From NCBI RefSeq assembly GCF_049803835.1, contig NZ_JBNAGK010000002.1:434001-498000 (forward strand): 64,000 bases of DNA, read 5' to 3'. Under the pieces are notes generated by a model. It did no database searches, had not been told where the DNA came from, and saw nothing but the letters and a program-made list of their open reading frames with translations. Positions within the stretch are counted from its first letter, which is position 1; every line of letters begins with the position of its first letter. The stretch is from Pacificoceanicola sp049803835 (GTDB lineage Bacteria; Pseudomonadota; Alphaproteobacteria; Rhodobacterales; Rhodobacteraceae). The position numbers and the translations under genes were made by a program. Positions 33,587-41,324 of the stretch are shown here, one piece after another.

Positions 33587-34099
33587 ATGCAGATTCGAGA
33601 CGCCACGGAAGCCGACCTGCCCGCCATCATGGCGATCTACAACGATGCCGTGATCCACACGACCGCGATCTGGAACGACAGCACCGTCGATCTGGAGAAC
33701 CGGCGGGCGTGGTGGCAGGCGCGGGCGGATCTCGGCTATCCGGTGCTGGTGGCGGAGGAGGACGGTGTGCTCGGCTATGCCTCCTTCGGCGACTGGCGCG
33801 CCTTCGACGGCTACCGCCACACGGTCGAACTCTCGGTTTATGTCCGCAGTGATATCCGCGGAAAAGGCGTCGGCAAGGCGCTGCTCTCCGCCCTCATCCC
33901 CCGCGCCCGCGCCTGCGGCAAACACGTGCTTATCGGAGGGATCGAGGCCGGGAACGTGGCGTCCATCCGCCTGCACGAGGCCCTCGGTTTTACCGAAGTC
34001 GCGCGGATGCCGCAGGTCGGCACGAAATTCGGGCGCTGGCTGGACCTCGTCTTCCTGCAGCTCCAGTTGGACGGCCGCACCGTCCCGGACTCCCCCTGA
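33587..34099 (+). CDS. GNAT acetyltransferase, phosphinothricin/methionine-sulfone type
   Basis: 170 residues from the ATG at 33587 (GGGGAG before it); an ATG seven codons upstream is possible. MQIRDATEADLPAIMAIYNDAVIHTTAIW matches the Bar/Pat/MnaT group, and RGKGVGKALLSAL is the acetyl-CoA loop. Family members acetylate methionine sulfoximine or phosphinothricin and related amino-acid analogues. Downstream of gpx on the same strand. Confidence 0.9.
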   Translation: MQIRDATEADLPAIMAIYNDAVIHTTAIWNDSTVDLENRRAWWQARADLGYPVLVAEEDGVLGYASFGDWRAFDGYRHTVELSVYVRSDIRGKGVGKALLSALIPRARACGKHVLIGGIEAGNVASIRLHEALGFTEVARMPQVGTKFGRWLDLVFLQLQLDGRTVPDSP

Positions 34100-34107
34100 C
34101 CCCACGG

Positions 34108-34135
34108 AAAAGCCCCCGCCGTGTCTGGCAGGGGC
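34108..34135 (-). terminator. Terminator of the DUF465 gene
   Basis: 9-bp stem with one mismatch (34112-34120 with 34127-34135), loop of six, followed on the minus strand by TTTT. May also close the GNAT gene from the other side. Confidence 0.75.
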
Positions 34136-34164
34136 CTCCCCTCGCTCCTCACAAAGCCGTGCCC

Positions 34165-34404
34165 TCAGGCGCGGCTCAGGATACCGTAGATCTGGTCCTT
34201 CAGGGCCGCCCGCTGCTTGCGCAGGGTTTCCTCGGCCAATTGCTCCATCGGCTCCACGTTGGTCTCGGCGCGATGCACGCGGCGGTTGATCTCGTGGTAG
34301 TCCTCGGCCAGCTTGGCAAAATGCGCGTCCGACTGCTTCAAGGCACTCATCTGCTCTACCTTGTCCGGGAATTCCTCGGACAGTTCATGCGGGGTGTGGG
34401 ACAT
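34165..34404 (-). CDS. DUF465 (YdcH-like) small coiled-coil protein
   Basis: 79 residues from the ATG at 34404 (GAGAGGA eight bases before). MSHTPHELSEEFP, KLAEDYHEINRRVHRAE and LRKQRAALKDQIYGIL are typical of YdcH/DUF465: two helices forming an antiparallel coil. Function unknown. The upstream frame extension to 34461 lacks a ribosome binding site. Confidence 0.93.
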   Translation of the reverse strand: MSHTPHELSEEFPDKVEQMSALKQSDAHFAKLAEDYHEINRRVHRAETNVEPMEQLAEETLRKQRAALKDQIYGILSRA

Positions 34405-34499
34405 GCTGCGCATCCTCTCGTTGCTGTTCCGCTCGACTGTGACCGGATTGACGGAGGCCAACCTTGACCCGGATCAAATCCGGTATTCTTTTGTCAGCT

Positions 34500-35183
34500 T
34501 TATCGCCGCGCCGGGCGCCAGCCCGCCGCCTCGGCCTGCGACACATCGCAGAACCAGCGCTCGCCGCGGGCCTCGGTGATCTTCGTGGCGTCGTAGCTGT
34601 GCTGCCCCGGCAGGTGATAGATCCGCGCGCCGCTGCCCTGCGAGATGTTGCCCTTGATCACGCACCCATCCGGGCCGCCCCGGGCGTTCCACAGCGCCTC
34701 CGCGTGCCGCGCGGCCTTGCGGAAGGCGGCGGGCGATTGCACGCCGACCGCGTGCAACCCGCGCCCGGCCATCGCGGCCCGGTGTTCCTCGTCCACATAG
34801 TCGAGCGCATAGCGGTCATAGGCAAAGGCCAGCCCGCTCGTGACCAGCGCGGCGTTCATGTCTTCGCCGTTCACGAGGCAGCGCGCCACAGCGCGGCCAT
34901 AGCGGTCGGTGTCGAGCCAGACGCAATCCGCCCTGCGACCGTCGTACCGCGCCCGGACTTCGCCGGATGCCCAGGCGCCACAGGCCCACATCGGCGCACT
35001 GGCCCCGCCGCACATCTGATCGCTTTCCGGGGCGTCGATGCCATGCAGTCGGATGCGCTGCCCGGTGATCTCGACGGTGTCTCCGTCGATGACCCGCATC
35101 GGGCCAGATATGACATCACCAACGGCAGCCGAGGCCGGAGCGCTGCCGAGAAGGAGGACCAAAAGTGAACAGACTCTTAACAT
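34500..35183 (-). CDS. Secreted thermonuclease-like (SNase) protein with a C-terminal module
   Basis: 227 residues with a signal peptide (MLRVCSLLVLLLGSAPASA). The SNase domain spans about 22-150: MRVIDGDTVEITGQRIRLHGIDAPE with the catalytic Asp/Arg/Glu set, and DRYGRAVARC. The C-terminal part (about 170-222: DGCVIKGNISQGSGARIYHLPGQHSYD, GERWFCDVSQAEAAGWRPA) is a separate conserved module found behind nucleases and other exported proteins (annotated as a sunset domain, as I recall). A secreted or periplasmic nuclease is likely. Confidence 0.88.
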   Translation of the reverse strand: MLRVCSLLVLLLGSAPASAAVGDVISGPMRVIDGDTVEITGQRIRLHGIDAPESDQMCGGASAPMWACGAWASGEVRARYDGRRADCVWLDTDRYGRAVARCLVNGEDMNAALVTSGLAFAYDRYALDYVDEEHRAAMAGRGLHAVGVQSPAAFRKAARHAEALWNARGGPDGCVIKGNISQGSGARIYHLPGQHSYDATKITEARGERWFCDVSQAEAAGWRPARR

Positions 35184-35353
35184 ACCGTTAAGATCGACGC
35201 GGGGCGGCCGGAATTCAAGCCAATCCGTTTACCTAAGTTAACGCGGCCCCAAGATGACAGTGGCTCTCAAAATCTCCGCCAAACCGCTGCTTTCGCGCGG
35301 CTTTTTCGGTTCCGGACCTCTCGGGGAACCGTCGAAACGCGGATTTGCGCCGT

Positions 35354-37006
35354 TTACCTTTGCGCGGTTTCCCAGTGCGGATGGATCCACGGCTCACTGT
35401 TGTCCGCAGGCAATTGCCGCCCGAGAACATGATCCGAGACCTTCTCCCCCACCATGATCGACGGCGCATTCAGGTTGCCGTTGGTGATGCGCGGGAAAAC
35501 TGAGCTGTCCGCCACCCGCAGGCCCTGAACGCCGATCACCCGGCCCTGCGGGTCCACCACCGCCGTGGGATCGTCGGCGCGGCCCATGCGGCAGGTGCCG
35601 CAAGGATGATAAGCGCTCTCCACCTCCTCGCGGATGAAGTGGTCCAACTCGTCGTCGGTCTGCGCATCGGCCCCCGGCTGGATCTCGTGACGGCGGTAGG
35701 GCGCAAAGGCCTCTTGCGCGAAGATCTCCCGCGTCAGCCGGATACAGCGGCGGAAGTCGATCCAGTCCTGCTCCTCGCTCATGTAGTTGAAGAAGATGCG
35801 CGGCGCGTCCTTGGCCTGCGCCGTCTTCAGGGTGATCTCCCCGCGCGAGGGCGAGCGCATCGGACCGGTGTGGGCCTGGAACCCATGCCCTTCAGCGGCG
35901 ATGGAGCCGTCATAGCGCACCGCCAGCGGCAGGAAATGATATTGGATGTCGGGATACTCCACCCCGGCTTGGCTGCGGATGAACCCGCAGCTTTCGAACT
36001 GGTTCGACGCCCCCGGCCCGTCCCGGCGCAGGAGCCAGCGGGCGCCGACATAGGCTTTGCCCAGAAGGTTCCAGTATTTGAACAGGCTGACCGGCTGGCT
36101 TGCCGCCATCTGGATGTAGAGCTCCAGATGATCCTGCAGGTTCTTGCCCACGCCCGGGCGATCCGCCACCACGTCGATGCCGAGCGGAGCAATCTCCGCC
36201 GCCGGGCCGATGCCGGACAGCAGCAGCAGTTGCGGCGAGTTGATCGCCCCGGCGGAGAGGATCACCTCCCGACCCGCCTCGATCACCTGCCGTCTGCCAT
36301 TGCGTTCGACCTCGACCCCCGTGGCCCGGCCATCGCGGATCACCACCCGCTGCGCAAGCCCCCGCACCACCTGCGCTCCAAGTCGTTGCGCCGGACGCAG
36401 GTAGGCCTTCGCCGCCGACCAGCGCTCGCCCTTCCAGACTGTCATGTCGAAGGGGCCGAAGCCCTCCTGCTGCTGCCCGTTGTAATCCCCCGTGACCGGA
36501 TAGCCCGCCTGCCGCCCGGCCTCGACGAAGGCCCGCACCAGCGGGTTGTCCCGCTTGCCGCGTGTCACGTGCAAAGGCCCGTCCGACCCGCGCCACGCCG
36601 GATCGCCGCCATGGCCGCCGTCATGCCAGTTCTCCAGCCGCTTGTAATAGGGCAGCACATCCGCATAGCCCCAGCCGTCCGCGCCTTGGTCACGCCAGAA
36701 GTCGAAGTCCCGGGCATGGCCGCGCACGTAGATCATGCCGTTGATCGAAGAGGACCCGCCGAGCACCTTGCCGCGCGGGCAGGCCAGTCTGCGCCCGCCG
36801 AGGTGCGGCTCAGGCTCGGTCTGGTAGCCCCAATCGTATTGCTTCATGCTCATCGGATAGCTGAGCGCGCCGGGCATGTTGATGAACGGCCCCCAGTCGG
36901 AGCCGCCGTGCTCGATCACGATCACCGACTTGCCCGCCTCCGCCAGGCGGTAAGCCATGGCGCAGCCCGCGCTGCCCGCTCCGACGATCACGTAATCCGC
37001 TTGCAT
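35354..37006 (-). CDS. betA: Choline dehydrogenase
   Basis: 550 residues. GMC-family flavoenzyme: the ADP-binding motif VGAGSAGCAMAYRLAE (8-23), GKVLGGSSSINGMIYVRGH (GMC signature 1) and the C-terminal HPCGTCRMG with the catalytic His. Oxidises choline to betaine aldehyde. An AGGAGGG ribosome binding site lies upstream. It is the last gene of betI-betC-betA; betB (betaine-aldehyde dehydrogenase), usual in rhizobial betICBA, is absent, so the second oxidation must be done by BetA itself or by an enzyme encoded elsewhere. Confidence 0.95.
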   Translation of the reverse strand: MQADYVIVGAGSAGCAMAYRLAEAGKSVIVIEHGGSDWGPFINMPGALSYPMSMKQYDWGYQTEPEPHLGGRRLACPRGKVLGGSSSINGMIYVRGHARDFDFWRDQGADGWGYADVLPYYKRLENWHDGGHGGDPAWRGSDGPLHVTRGKRDNPLVRAFVEAGRQAGYPVTGDYNGQQQEGFGPFDMTVWKGERWSAAKAYLRPAQRLGAQVVRGLAQRVVIRDGRATGVEVERNGRRQVIEAGREVILSAGAINSPQLLLLSGIGPAAEIAPLGIDVVADRPGVGKNLQDHLELYIQMAASQPVSLFKYWNLLGKAYVGARWLLRRDGPGASNQFESCGFIRSQAGVEYPDIQYHFLPLAVRYDGSIAAEGHGFQAHTGPMRSPSRGEITLKTAQAKDAPRIFFNYMSEEQDWIDFRRCIRLTREIFAQEAFAPYRRHEIQPGADAQTDDELDHFIREEVESAYHPCGTCRMGRADDPTAVVDPQGRVIGVQGLRVADSSVFPRITNGNLNAPSIMVGEKVSDHVLGRQLPADNSEPWIHPHWETAQR

Positions 37007-37091
37007 ATCGGGTCTTTCCCTCCTGCCGGAGCGTCCTTGGCCGCTGGCGGGTTATTCGAATGGGGTCACAAGAAAGGCGGAGGCGTAGCGC

Positions 37092-38597
37092 CTATTCCCC
37101 CCGCGGGAACCGCTGACTTTCTTCCACGATGTTCAGGTCCATGTGGTTGCGCATGTACCGCTCGGAGGCCTTTTGCAGCGGCTGGTACTCCCACGGGTAG
37201 TATCCACCCTGCCGCAGCGCCTCGTAGACCACCCAGCGCCGGGCCTGACTTTGCCGGACGTCGGCGTCGAAGCGGGCAAGGTCCCAGCGGGCATCGGCCT
37301 GCGCCCGGAAATCCGCCAGTACCGCCGCATGGTCCGGATCGTCCGCGAGATTGGTCAACTCGTGCGGATCGGCCTCCAGGTCGAACAGCTGGTCCGGGTC
37401 GAGCGCACAGCGGGTGTATTTCCACCGCCCTTGCCGCAGGCAGACCATCGGCGCGTAGGAGGCCTCGGCGGCGTATTCCATCGCCACAGGGGTTTCCCGT
37501 TTCGCGCCTTTCATCAGTGGCACGAGGCTCTCCCCCGCCGTCCAGGGCGCCACCTCCGACATGTCCACGCCAGCCAGATCGCAGAGCGTCGGGCAGACGT
37601 CGATATTGCTCACCGGATCGGTCACCAACGTCCCTTCCCCGCCCGGCACGGCGATCATCATCGGCACGCGGGAGGCGCCTTCGAGGAAGCTCATCTTGAA
37701 CCACAGCCCACGCTCCCCGAGCATGTCGCCGTGGTCGGAGACAAAGAGCACGACGGCCTCCTGCCGCGTATCCTCAAGAACCTGCAACAGCGCCCCGATC
37801 TTCTCGTCCAGATAGCTGATGTTGGCAAAATAGGCCCGCCGGGAGCGGCGGATGTCGTCGTCCGTGATGTCGAAATTGCGCCAGTCGTTCGCGTCGAAAA
37901 TGCGCTTCGAATGCGGGTCGTGATCCTCGTAGGCCATCGCCGGAACCGGCGGGTCGAGGTGCTCGCAATCCTCGTAGAGGTCCCAGTATTTGCGCCGCGC
38001 CACGTAGGGATCATGCGGATGGGTGAAACTGACGGTCAGGCACCACGGCCGCGCGTCATGCCCCCGGGCAAGGTCGTAGAGCTTCATCGTGGCGAAATGC
38101 GCGACCTCGTCGTCGTATTCCATCTGGTTGGTGATCTCGGCCACGCCCGCGCCCGTCACAGAGCCCATGTTGTGATACCACCACTCGATGCGCTCGCCCG
38201 GCTTGCGGTAGTCCGGGGTCCAGCCGAAGTCCGCCGGGTAGATGTCCGTGGTCAGGCGATCCTCGAAACCGTGCATCTGGTCGGGGCCGACGAAATGCAT
38301 CTTGCCGGAAAGGCAGGTGTAGTACCCCGCCCGGCGCAGGTGATGCGCATAGGTCGGAATGTCGGAGGCGAACTCGGCGGCGTTGTCGTAGACGCGGGAG
38401 ACGCTGGGCAATTGCCCGGACATGAAGCTCGCCCGCCCCGGGGCGCACAGCGGAGACGCCGTGTAGGCGTTGCGGAACCGCTTGGACCGTGCCGCCAGGG
38501 CCTTCAGGTGCGGCGCATGAAGCCAGTCCGCCGGGCCATCCGGAAACAGCGTTCCGTTGAGCTGGTCAACCATGACGATCAGGATATTCGGCTTCAC
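37092..38597 (-). CDS. betC: Choline-sulfatase
   Basis: 501 residues, starting with GTG at 38597, which overlaps the betI stop (GTGA). KPNILIVMVDQLNGTLFP brings the metal ligands Asp11 and the BetC-specific QLNGTLFP. The sulfatase motif CAPGR (Cys51 to Arg55) gives the formylglycine after modification. Hydrolyses choline-O-sulfate to choline and sulfate in the cytoplasm; no signal peptide is present. It feeds BetA, encoded 85 bases downstream. Confidence 0.96.
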   Translation of the reverse strand: MKPNILIVMVDQLNGTLFPDGPADWLHAPHLKALAARSKRFRNAYTASPLCAPGRASFMSGQLPSVSRVYDNAAEFASDIPTYAHHLRRAGYYTCLSGKMHFVGPDQMHGFEDRLTTDIYPADFGWTPDYRKPGERIEWWYHNMGSVTGAGVAEITNQMEYDDEVAHFATMKLYDLARGHDARPWCLTVSFTHPHDPYVARRKYWDLYEDCEHLDPPVPAMAYEDHDPHSKRIFDANDWRNFDITDDDIRRSRRAYFANISYLDEKIGALLQVLEDTRQEAVVLFVSDHGDMLGERGLWFKMSFLEGASRVPMMIAVPGGEGTLVTDPVSNIDVCPTLCDLAGVDMSEVAPWTAGESLVPLMKGAKRETPVAMEYAAEASYAPMVCLRQGRWKYTRCALDPDQLFDLEADPHELTNLADDPDHAAVLADFRAQADARWDLARFDADVRQSQARRWVVYEALRQGGYYPWEYQPLQKASERYMRNHMDLNIVEESQRFPRGE

Positions 38598-39163
38598 TGT
38601 GGGGACTCCATCAAGGCATGGGCGGCGGTCAGTACCCGCTCCGATGCTCCTTCGACGCCCTGCCCGGCCAGAGCGGCGCGGAGGTAGACACCGTCGATCA
38701 GCGCAGACAGGCATTCGGCCACGTCCGCCGGGTTCGCGCAGCGCCCGCGCAGGGCGTGCAGCAGGTTGGAGCGCAGCCGCGACTGGTAGACGCGCAAGAG
38801 CCGCGCCGCCTCCGCATCGCTCTGCGCAAGGACGTAGAAATTGAGCCATGCGGAGATGGCGGAGGGGCGGAAGCAACTGTCGGCGAAATTTGCCCGCACG
38901 ACGGCTTCGAGCCGCTGCTCCGGCGGAGCGCCGGCAAGCGCCGCGCGCACTTCCACCGCGTATTCTGTCAGGATGTGGCGCATCGCCGCGAGGAAGATCT
39001 GCGACTTTCCGCCGAAATAATGGTGCGCCAGCGCGCTGGACATGCCTGCCCGCTTGGCAATCTGGCCGACAGTCACATCAAGGCTGCCCGCCTCGCCGAT
39101 GACATCGACGGTGGCGGCAACAAGCGCGGCGCGGCGTATGGGTTCCTGTCCGATCTTGGGCAT
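38594..39163 (-). CDS. betI: TetR-family repressor of choline genes
   Basis: 189 residues from the ATG at 39163 after AAGGAG. The N-terminal helix-turn-helix (about 10-55, VTVGQIAKRAGMSSALAHHYFGGKSQIF) is TetR-type, and the SALAHHYFGGK segment is characteristic of BetI. It represses the bet genes in the absence of choline. First gene of the operon and translationally coupled to betC; a palindromic operator lies 17 bases before the start codon. Confidence 0.95.
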   Translation of the reverse strand: MPKIGQEPIRRAALVAATVDVIGEAGSLDVTVGQIAKRAGMSSALAHHYFGGKSQIFLAAMRHILTEYAVEVRAALAGAPPEQRLEAVVRANFADSCFRPSAISAWLNFYVLAQSDAEAARLLRVYQSRLRSNLLHALRGRCANPADVAECLSALIDGVYLRAALAGQGVEGASERVLTAAHALMESPQ

Positions 39164-39179
39164 GACTCCTTGGTGCAGG

Positions 39180-39204
39180 TTTTTGATTGAGTGGTCAATA
39201 AAAA
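39180..39204 (-). promoter_or_regulatory. BetI operator
   Basis: Inverted repeat TTTTTGATTGA / TCAATAAAAA around GTGG (39180-39190 and 39195-39204). The core TTGATTGA-N3-GTCAAT agrees with the BetI box as I know it (TTGATTGG-N2-CGTTCAAT). Placed immediately upstream of betI, it fits autorepression. Confidence 0.75.
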
Positions 39205-39335
39205 CCATGCGCCGGGTGTCGCCGGAACGGGGCGTCAGGGACAAACACGGGCGGAATTGCCCGGCAACTGGGCGGCCGTCCGGACGGGCGCATGCGCCGC
39301 AGAACCGGTTGGTTGTCCCGCGAGGAAGGTTGGTC

Positions 39336-39533
39336 TCAGCCCGCGATGGTGCCGATCAGCGTGTTCTGCGGCAGCTTCGCTACCTCGATCCCCGCATCGG
39401 TGCGGCGGATGTTGTAGCCGTAGCCACGCATACGGAATTTCCACTCGGCCTCGGACAGCACCTTCTCGCGCTCGGACAGCAGGAAGGCGGTGATTTCGGT
39501 CATGTCATGGGTGATCTTGTTCTCGGCAAACAT
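39336..39533 (-). CDS. Small conserved hypothetical protein
   Basis: 65 residues, acidic-helical N-terminal part (ITHDMTEITAFLLSEREKVLSEAEWKFRMRGYGYNIRRT) and a short beta end. I know no function. Codon use is normal, a GAAGGA element lies upstream of the start, and it seems to be a family of the Roseobacter group, so I list it as real. No neighbour suggests a role. Confidence 0.6.
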   Translation of the reverse strand: MFAENKITHDMTEITAFLLSEREKVLSEAEWKFRMRGYGYNIRRTDAGIEVAKLPQNTLIGTIAG

Positions 39534-39670
39534 CGCATTTCGATCCTTCGGAAGATGGTTTCCATGGGATCACCCTGTTGAGCAAATCGGGCTCAATTGT
39601 GCCGGAACAGCGGATTTTTCGGGAACTGGAAACAGTGCGCACGGGAAAGCGTGACCGTTTCGCCACGCCC

Positions 39671-40573
39671 TCAGGTCTTGGTCTCATGCACCGAAGGGGT
39701 CACGCGGCGTTTGAGCACTGCTTCGCGCCATGTGATGAAGACCACGGCGGAAACAATAAGCGCCCCGCCCGCGATGACGAAGGGGTCGGCGGGTTCGGCG
39801 AAAAAGGCGGCGCCGATGACCACGGACCAGACCAGTTGCAGGAAGGTGATCGGCTGCGTCACCGTCACCGGCGCTGCGGCAAAGGCGAGCGTCATGGTGT
39901 AATGCCCAGCGGTGGCGAAACAGGCGACACCGAAGAGGATGGCCAGATCGGACCAGGTGGGCCAGACCCAGACGGCGTAGGCCAGCGGGGCCAGACCGAT
40001 CGTCACGGTGACGGAGAGCATTCCGACGACGACGGCGGCGCTGACCTCGCCGGAGAAGATCTTGGCCAGCAGGTAGGAGATCGAAAAAGCGAAAGCGGTG
40101 CCAAGCATGGCGATATGCCCGGGGTCGAGTTCCCGGAAGCCGGGCCTGAGAATCAGCAGGGCTCCGCCCAGAGCGGCAACGATGGCCATGATCCGGCGCA
40201 GCGCGAGGCGTTCGCCCAGGAAGACAACGGCGAGGATCGTCACGTAGACCGGGTTTAGGTAGTTGAGCGCGGTGACTTCGGCGATGGGAATGCGGGTCAT
40301 GGCGTAGAACCACATGGCCACCCCGATGGTGTGAAAGACACCGCGCAGGCCGAACAGCTTCCACAGGCGCGGCGTCATGGGGGCGCTGCGCAGGGCGGGC
40401 CACATCGGGATCAGGAAGATCAGCCCGAGCAGGTAGCGCAGGAAGGCCGATTCCGCTGCCGGGATGCGCCCGCCGAGGGCCTTCACGAGGGCGGTGACCG
40501 CAACGAAGCAGAGCCCCGTGACGACCATCCAGAAAATTCCGACGCCGGGGCGCTGCGCTGTGTCCGTATCCAT
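39671..40573 (-). CDS. EamA/DMT-family transporter
   Basis: 300 residues with ten membrane segments in two EamA repeats (about 12-140 and 150-285); EVTALNYLNPVYVTILAVVFLGE is the conserved end of the first repeat. Members export amino acids, S-adenosylmethionine, nucleobases or other metabolites. Substrate unknown. It lies 157 bases after the LysE-type gene, with a copy of the dispersed element between. Confidence 0.9.
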   Translation of the reverse strand: MDTDTAQRPGVGIFWMVVTGLCFVAVTALVKALGGRIPAAESAFLRYLLGLIFLIPMWPALRSAPMTPRLWKLFGLRGVFHTIGVAMWFYAMTRIPIAEVTALNYLNPVYVTILAVVFLGERLALRRIMAIVAALGGALLILRPGFRELDPGHIAMLGTAFAFSISYLLAKIFSGEVSAAVVVGMLSVTVTIGLAPLAYAVWVWPTWSDLAILFGVACFATAGHYTMTLAFAAAPVTVTQPITFLQLVWSVVIGAAFFAEPADPFVIAGGALIVSAVVFITWREAVLKRRVTPSVHETKT

Positions 40574-40612
40574 GAGCGAAGGCTTAGAGGGTTTGACGGC
40601 GAGGGCAAGGGG

Positions 40613-40712
40613 GTGCGGGGCAAAGCCCCGCCCTACGGCGCGTTGCGCAGTTTATTGCTGTGGCGTGTCGAGAACCGCGGCAAGGTTTGAGTATTTTCAA
40701 AGAGAAGAAACA
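40613..40712. repeat. Dispersed intergenic palindrome/A-tail element, copy 4
   Basis: GTGCGGGGCAAAGCCCCG followed by CCCTACG (40613-40637) and the tail GAGTATTTTCAAAGAGAAG (40689-40707). The first block and the tail match copy 2 (11436-11570) nearly base for base. Confidence 0.65.
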
Positions 40713-40730
40713 GGGGACCTGCGCGCCGGG

Positions 40731-41324
40731 TCAGCCGAAGAGCAGTTTGGCGGCGATGGCCCACATGGTCAGGCCGATGATCAGGTCGAGGATACGCCAG
40801 GCCTGCGGCCGTGCGAAGAGCGGGGCGAGGAGGCGGGCGCCGTAACCGAGGGCGAAAAAGAAGGCGAAGGAGGCGGTCATGGCGCCGAGGGCGAAGCTGA
40901 GGCGGTCGTCGTATTGCGCCGAAACCGCGCCGAGAAGGACGACGGTGTCGAGGTAGACATGCGGGTTGAGCCAGGTGAAGGCGAGGCAGGTGAGGATGGC
41001 GGTGCGCAGGCTGCCCGCCTCGGGGCCTGCGGTCAGGGCCTCGCCGCCTTTCCATGCGGCGCGGAGGGTGCGGGCGCCGTACCAGATCAGGAAGGCGGCG
41101 CCGAAGAGGCGCATGGCGGTTTCCAGCCCCGGAATGGCCTTGGTCAGCGCCCCGAAGCCCGCGACCCCGGCGGCGATGAGGAGCGCGTCGGAGAGGGCGC
41201 AGACGAGGACAACGGGGAGCACATGGGCGCGGCGCAGGCCTTGCCGCAGGACAAAGGCGTTCTGCGCACCGATGGCGAGAATGAGGCTGAGACCGAGCGC
41301 GAAGCCCGCGAGGGCGGCGGTCAT
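40731..41324 (-). CDS. LysE/ArgO-family amino-acid exporter
   Basis: 197 residues with about six membrane segments. ILAIGAQNAFVLRQGLRR and TWLNPHVYLDTVVLLG are the hallmark segments of LysE/ArgO exporters, which move basic amino acids out of the cell. The ATG overlaps the stop codon of the STAND gene (ATGA), so translation is coupled to a gene of quite different kind. Confidence 0.93.
   Translation of the reverse strand: MTAALAGFALGLSLILAIGAQNAFVLRQGLRRAHVLPVVLVCALSDALLIAAGVAGFGALTKAIPGLETAMRLFGAAFLIWYGARTLRAAWKGGEALTAGPEAGSLRTAILTCLAFTWLNPHVYLDTVVLLGAVSAQYDDRLSFALGAMTASFAFFFALGYGARLLAPLFARPQAWRILDLIIGLTMWAIAAKLLFG

Noticed and set aside
35308..35330. Terminator of betA (GGTTCC/GGAACC)
   Set aside because: The inverted repeat has only six pairs, an 11-base loop and no T-run, so it is not supported as a terminator.
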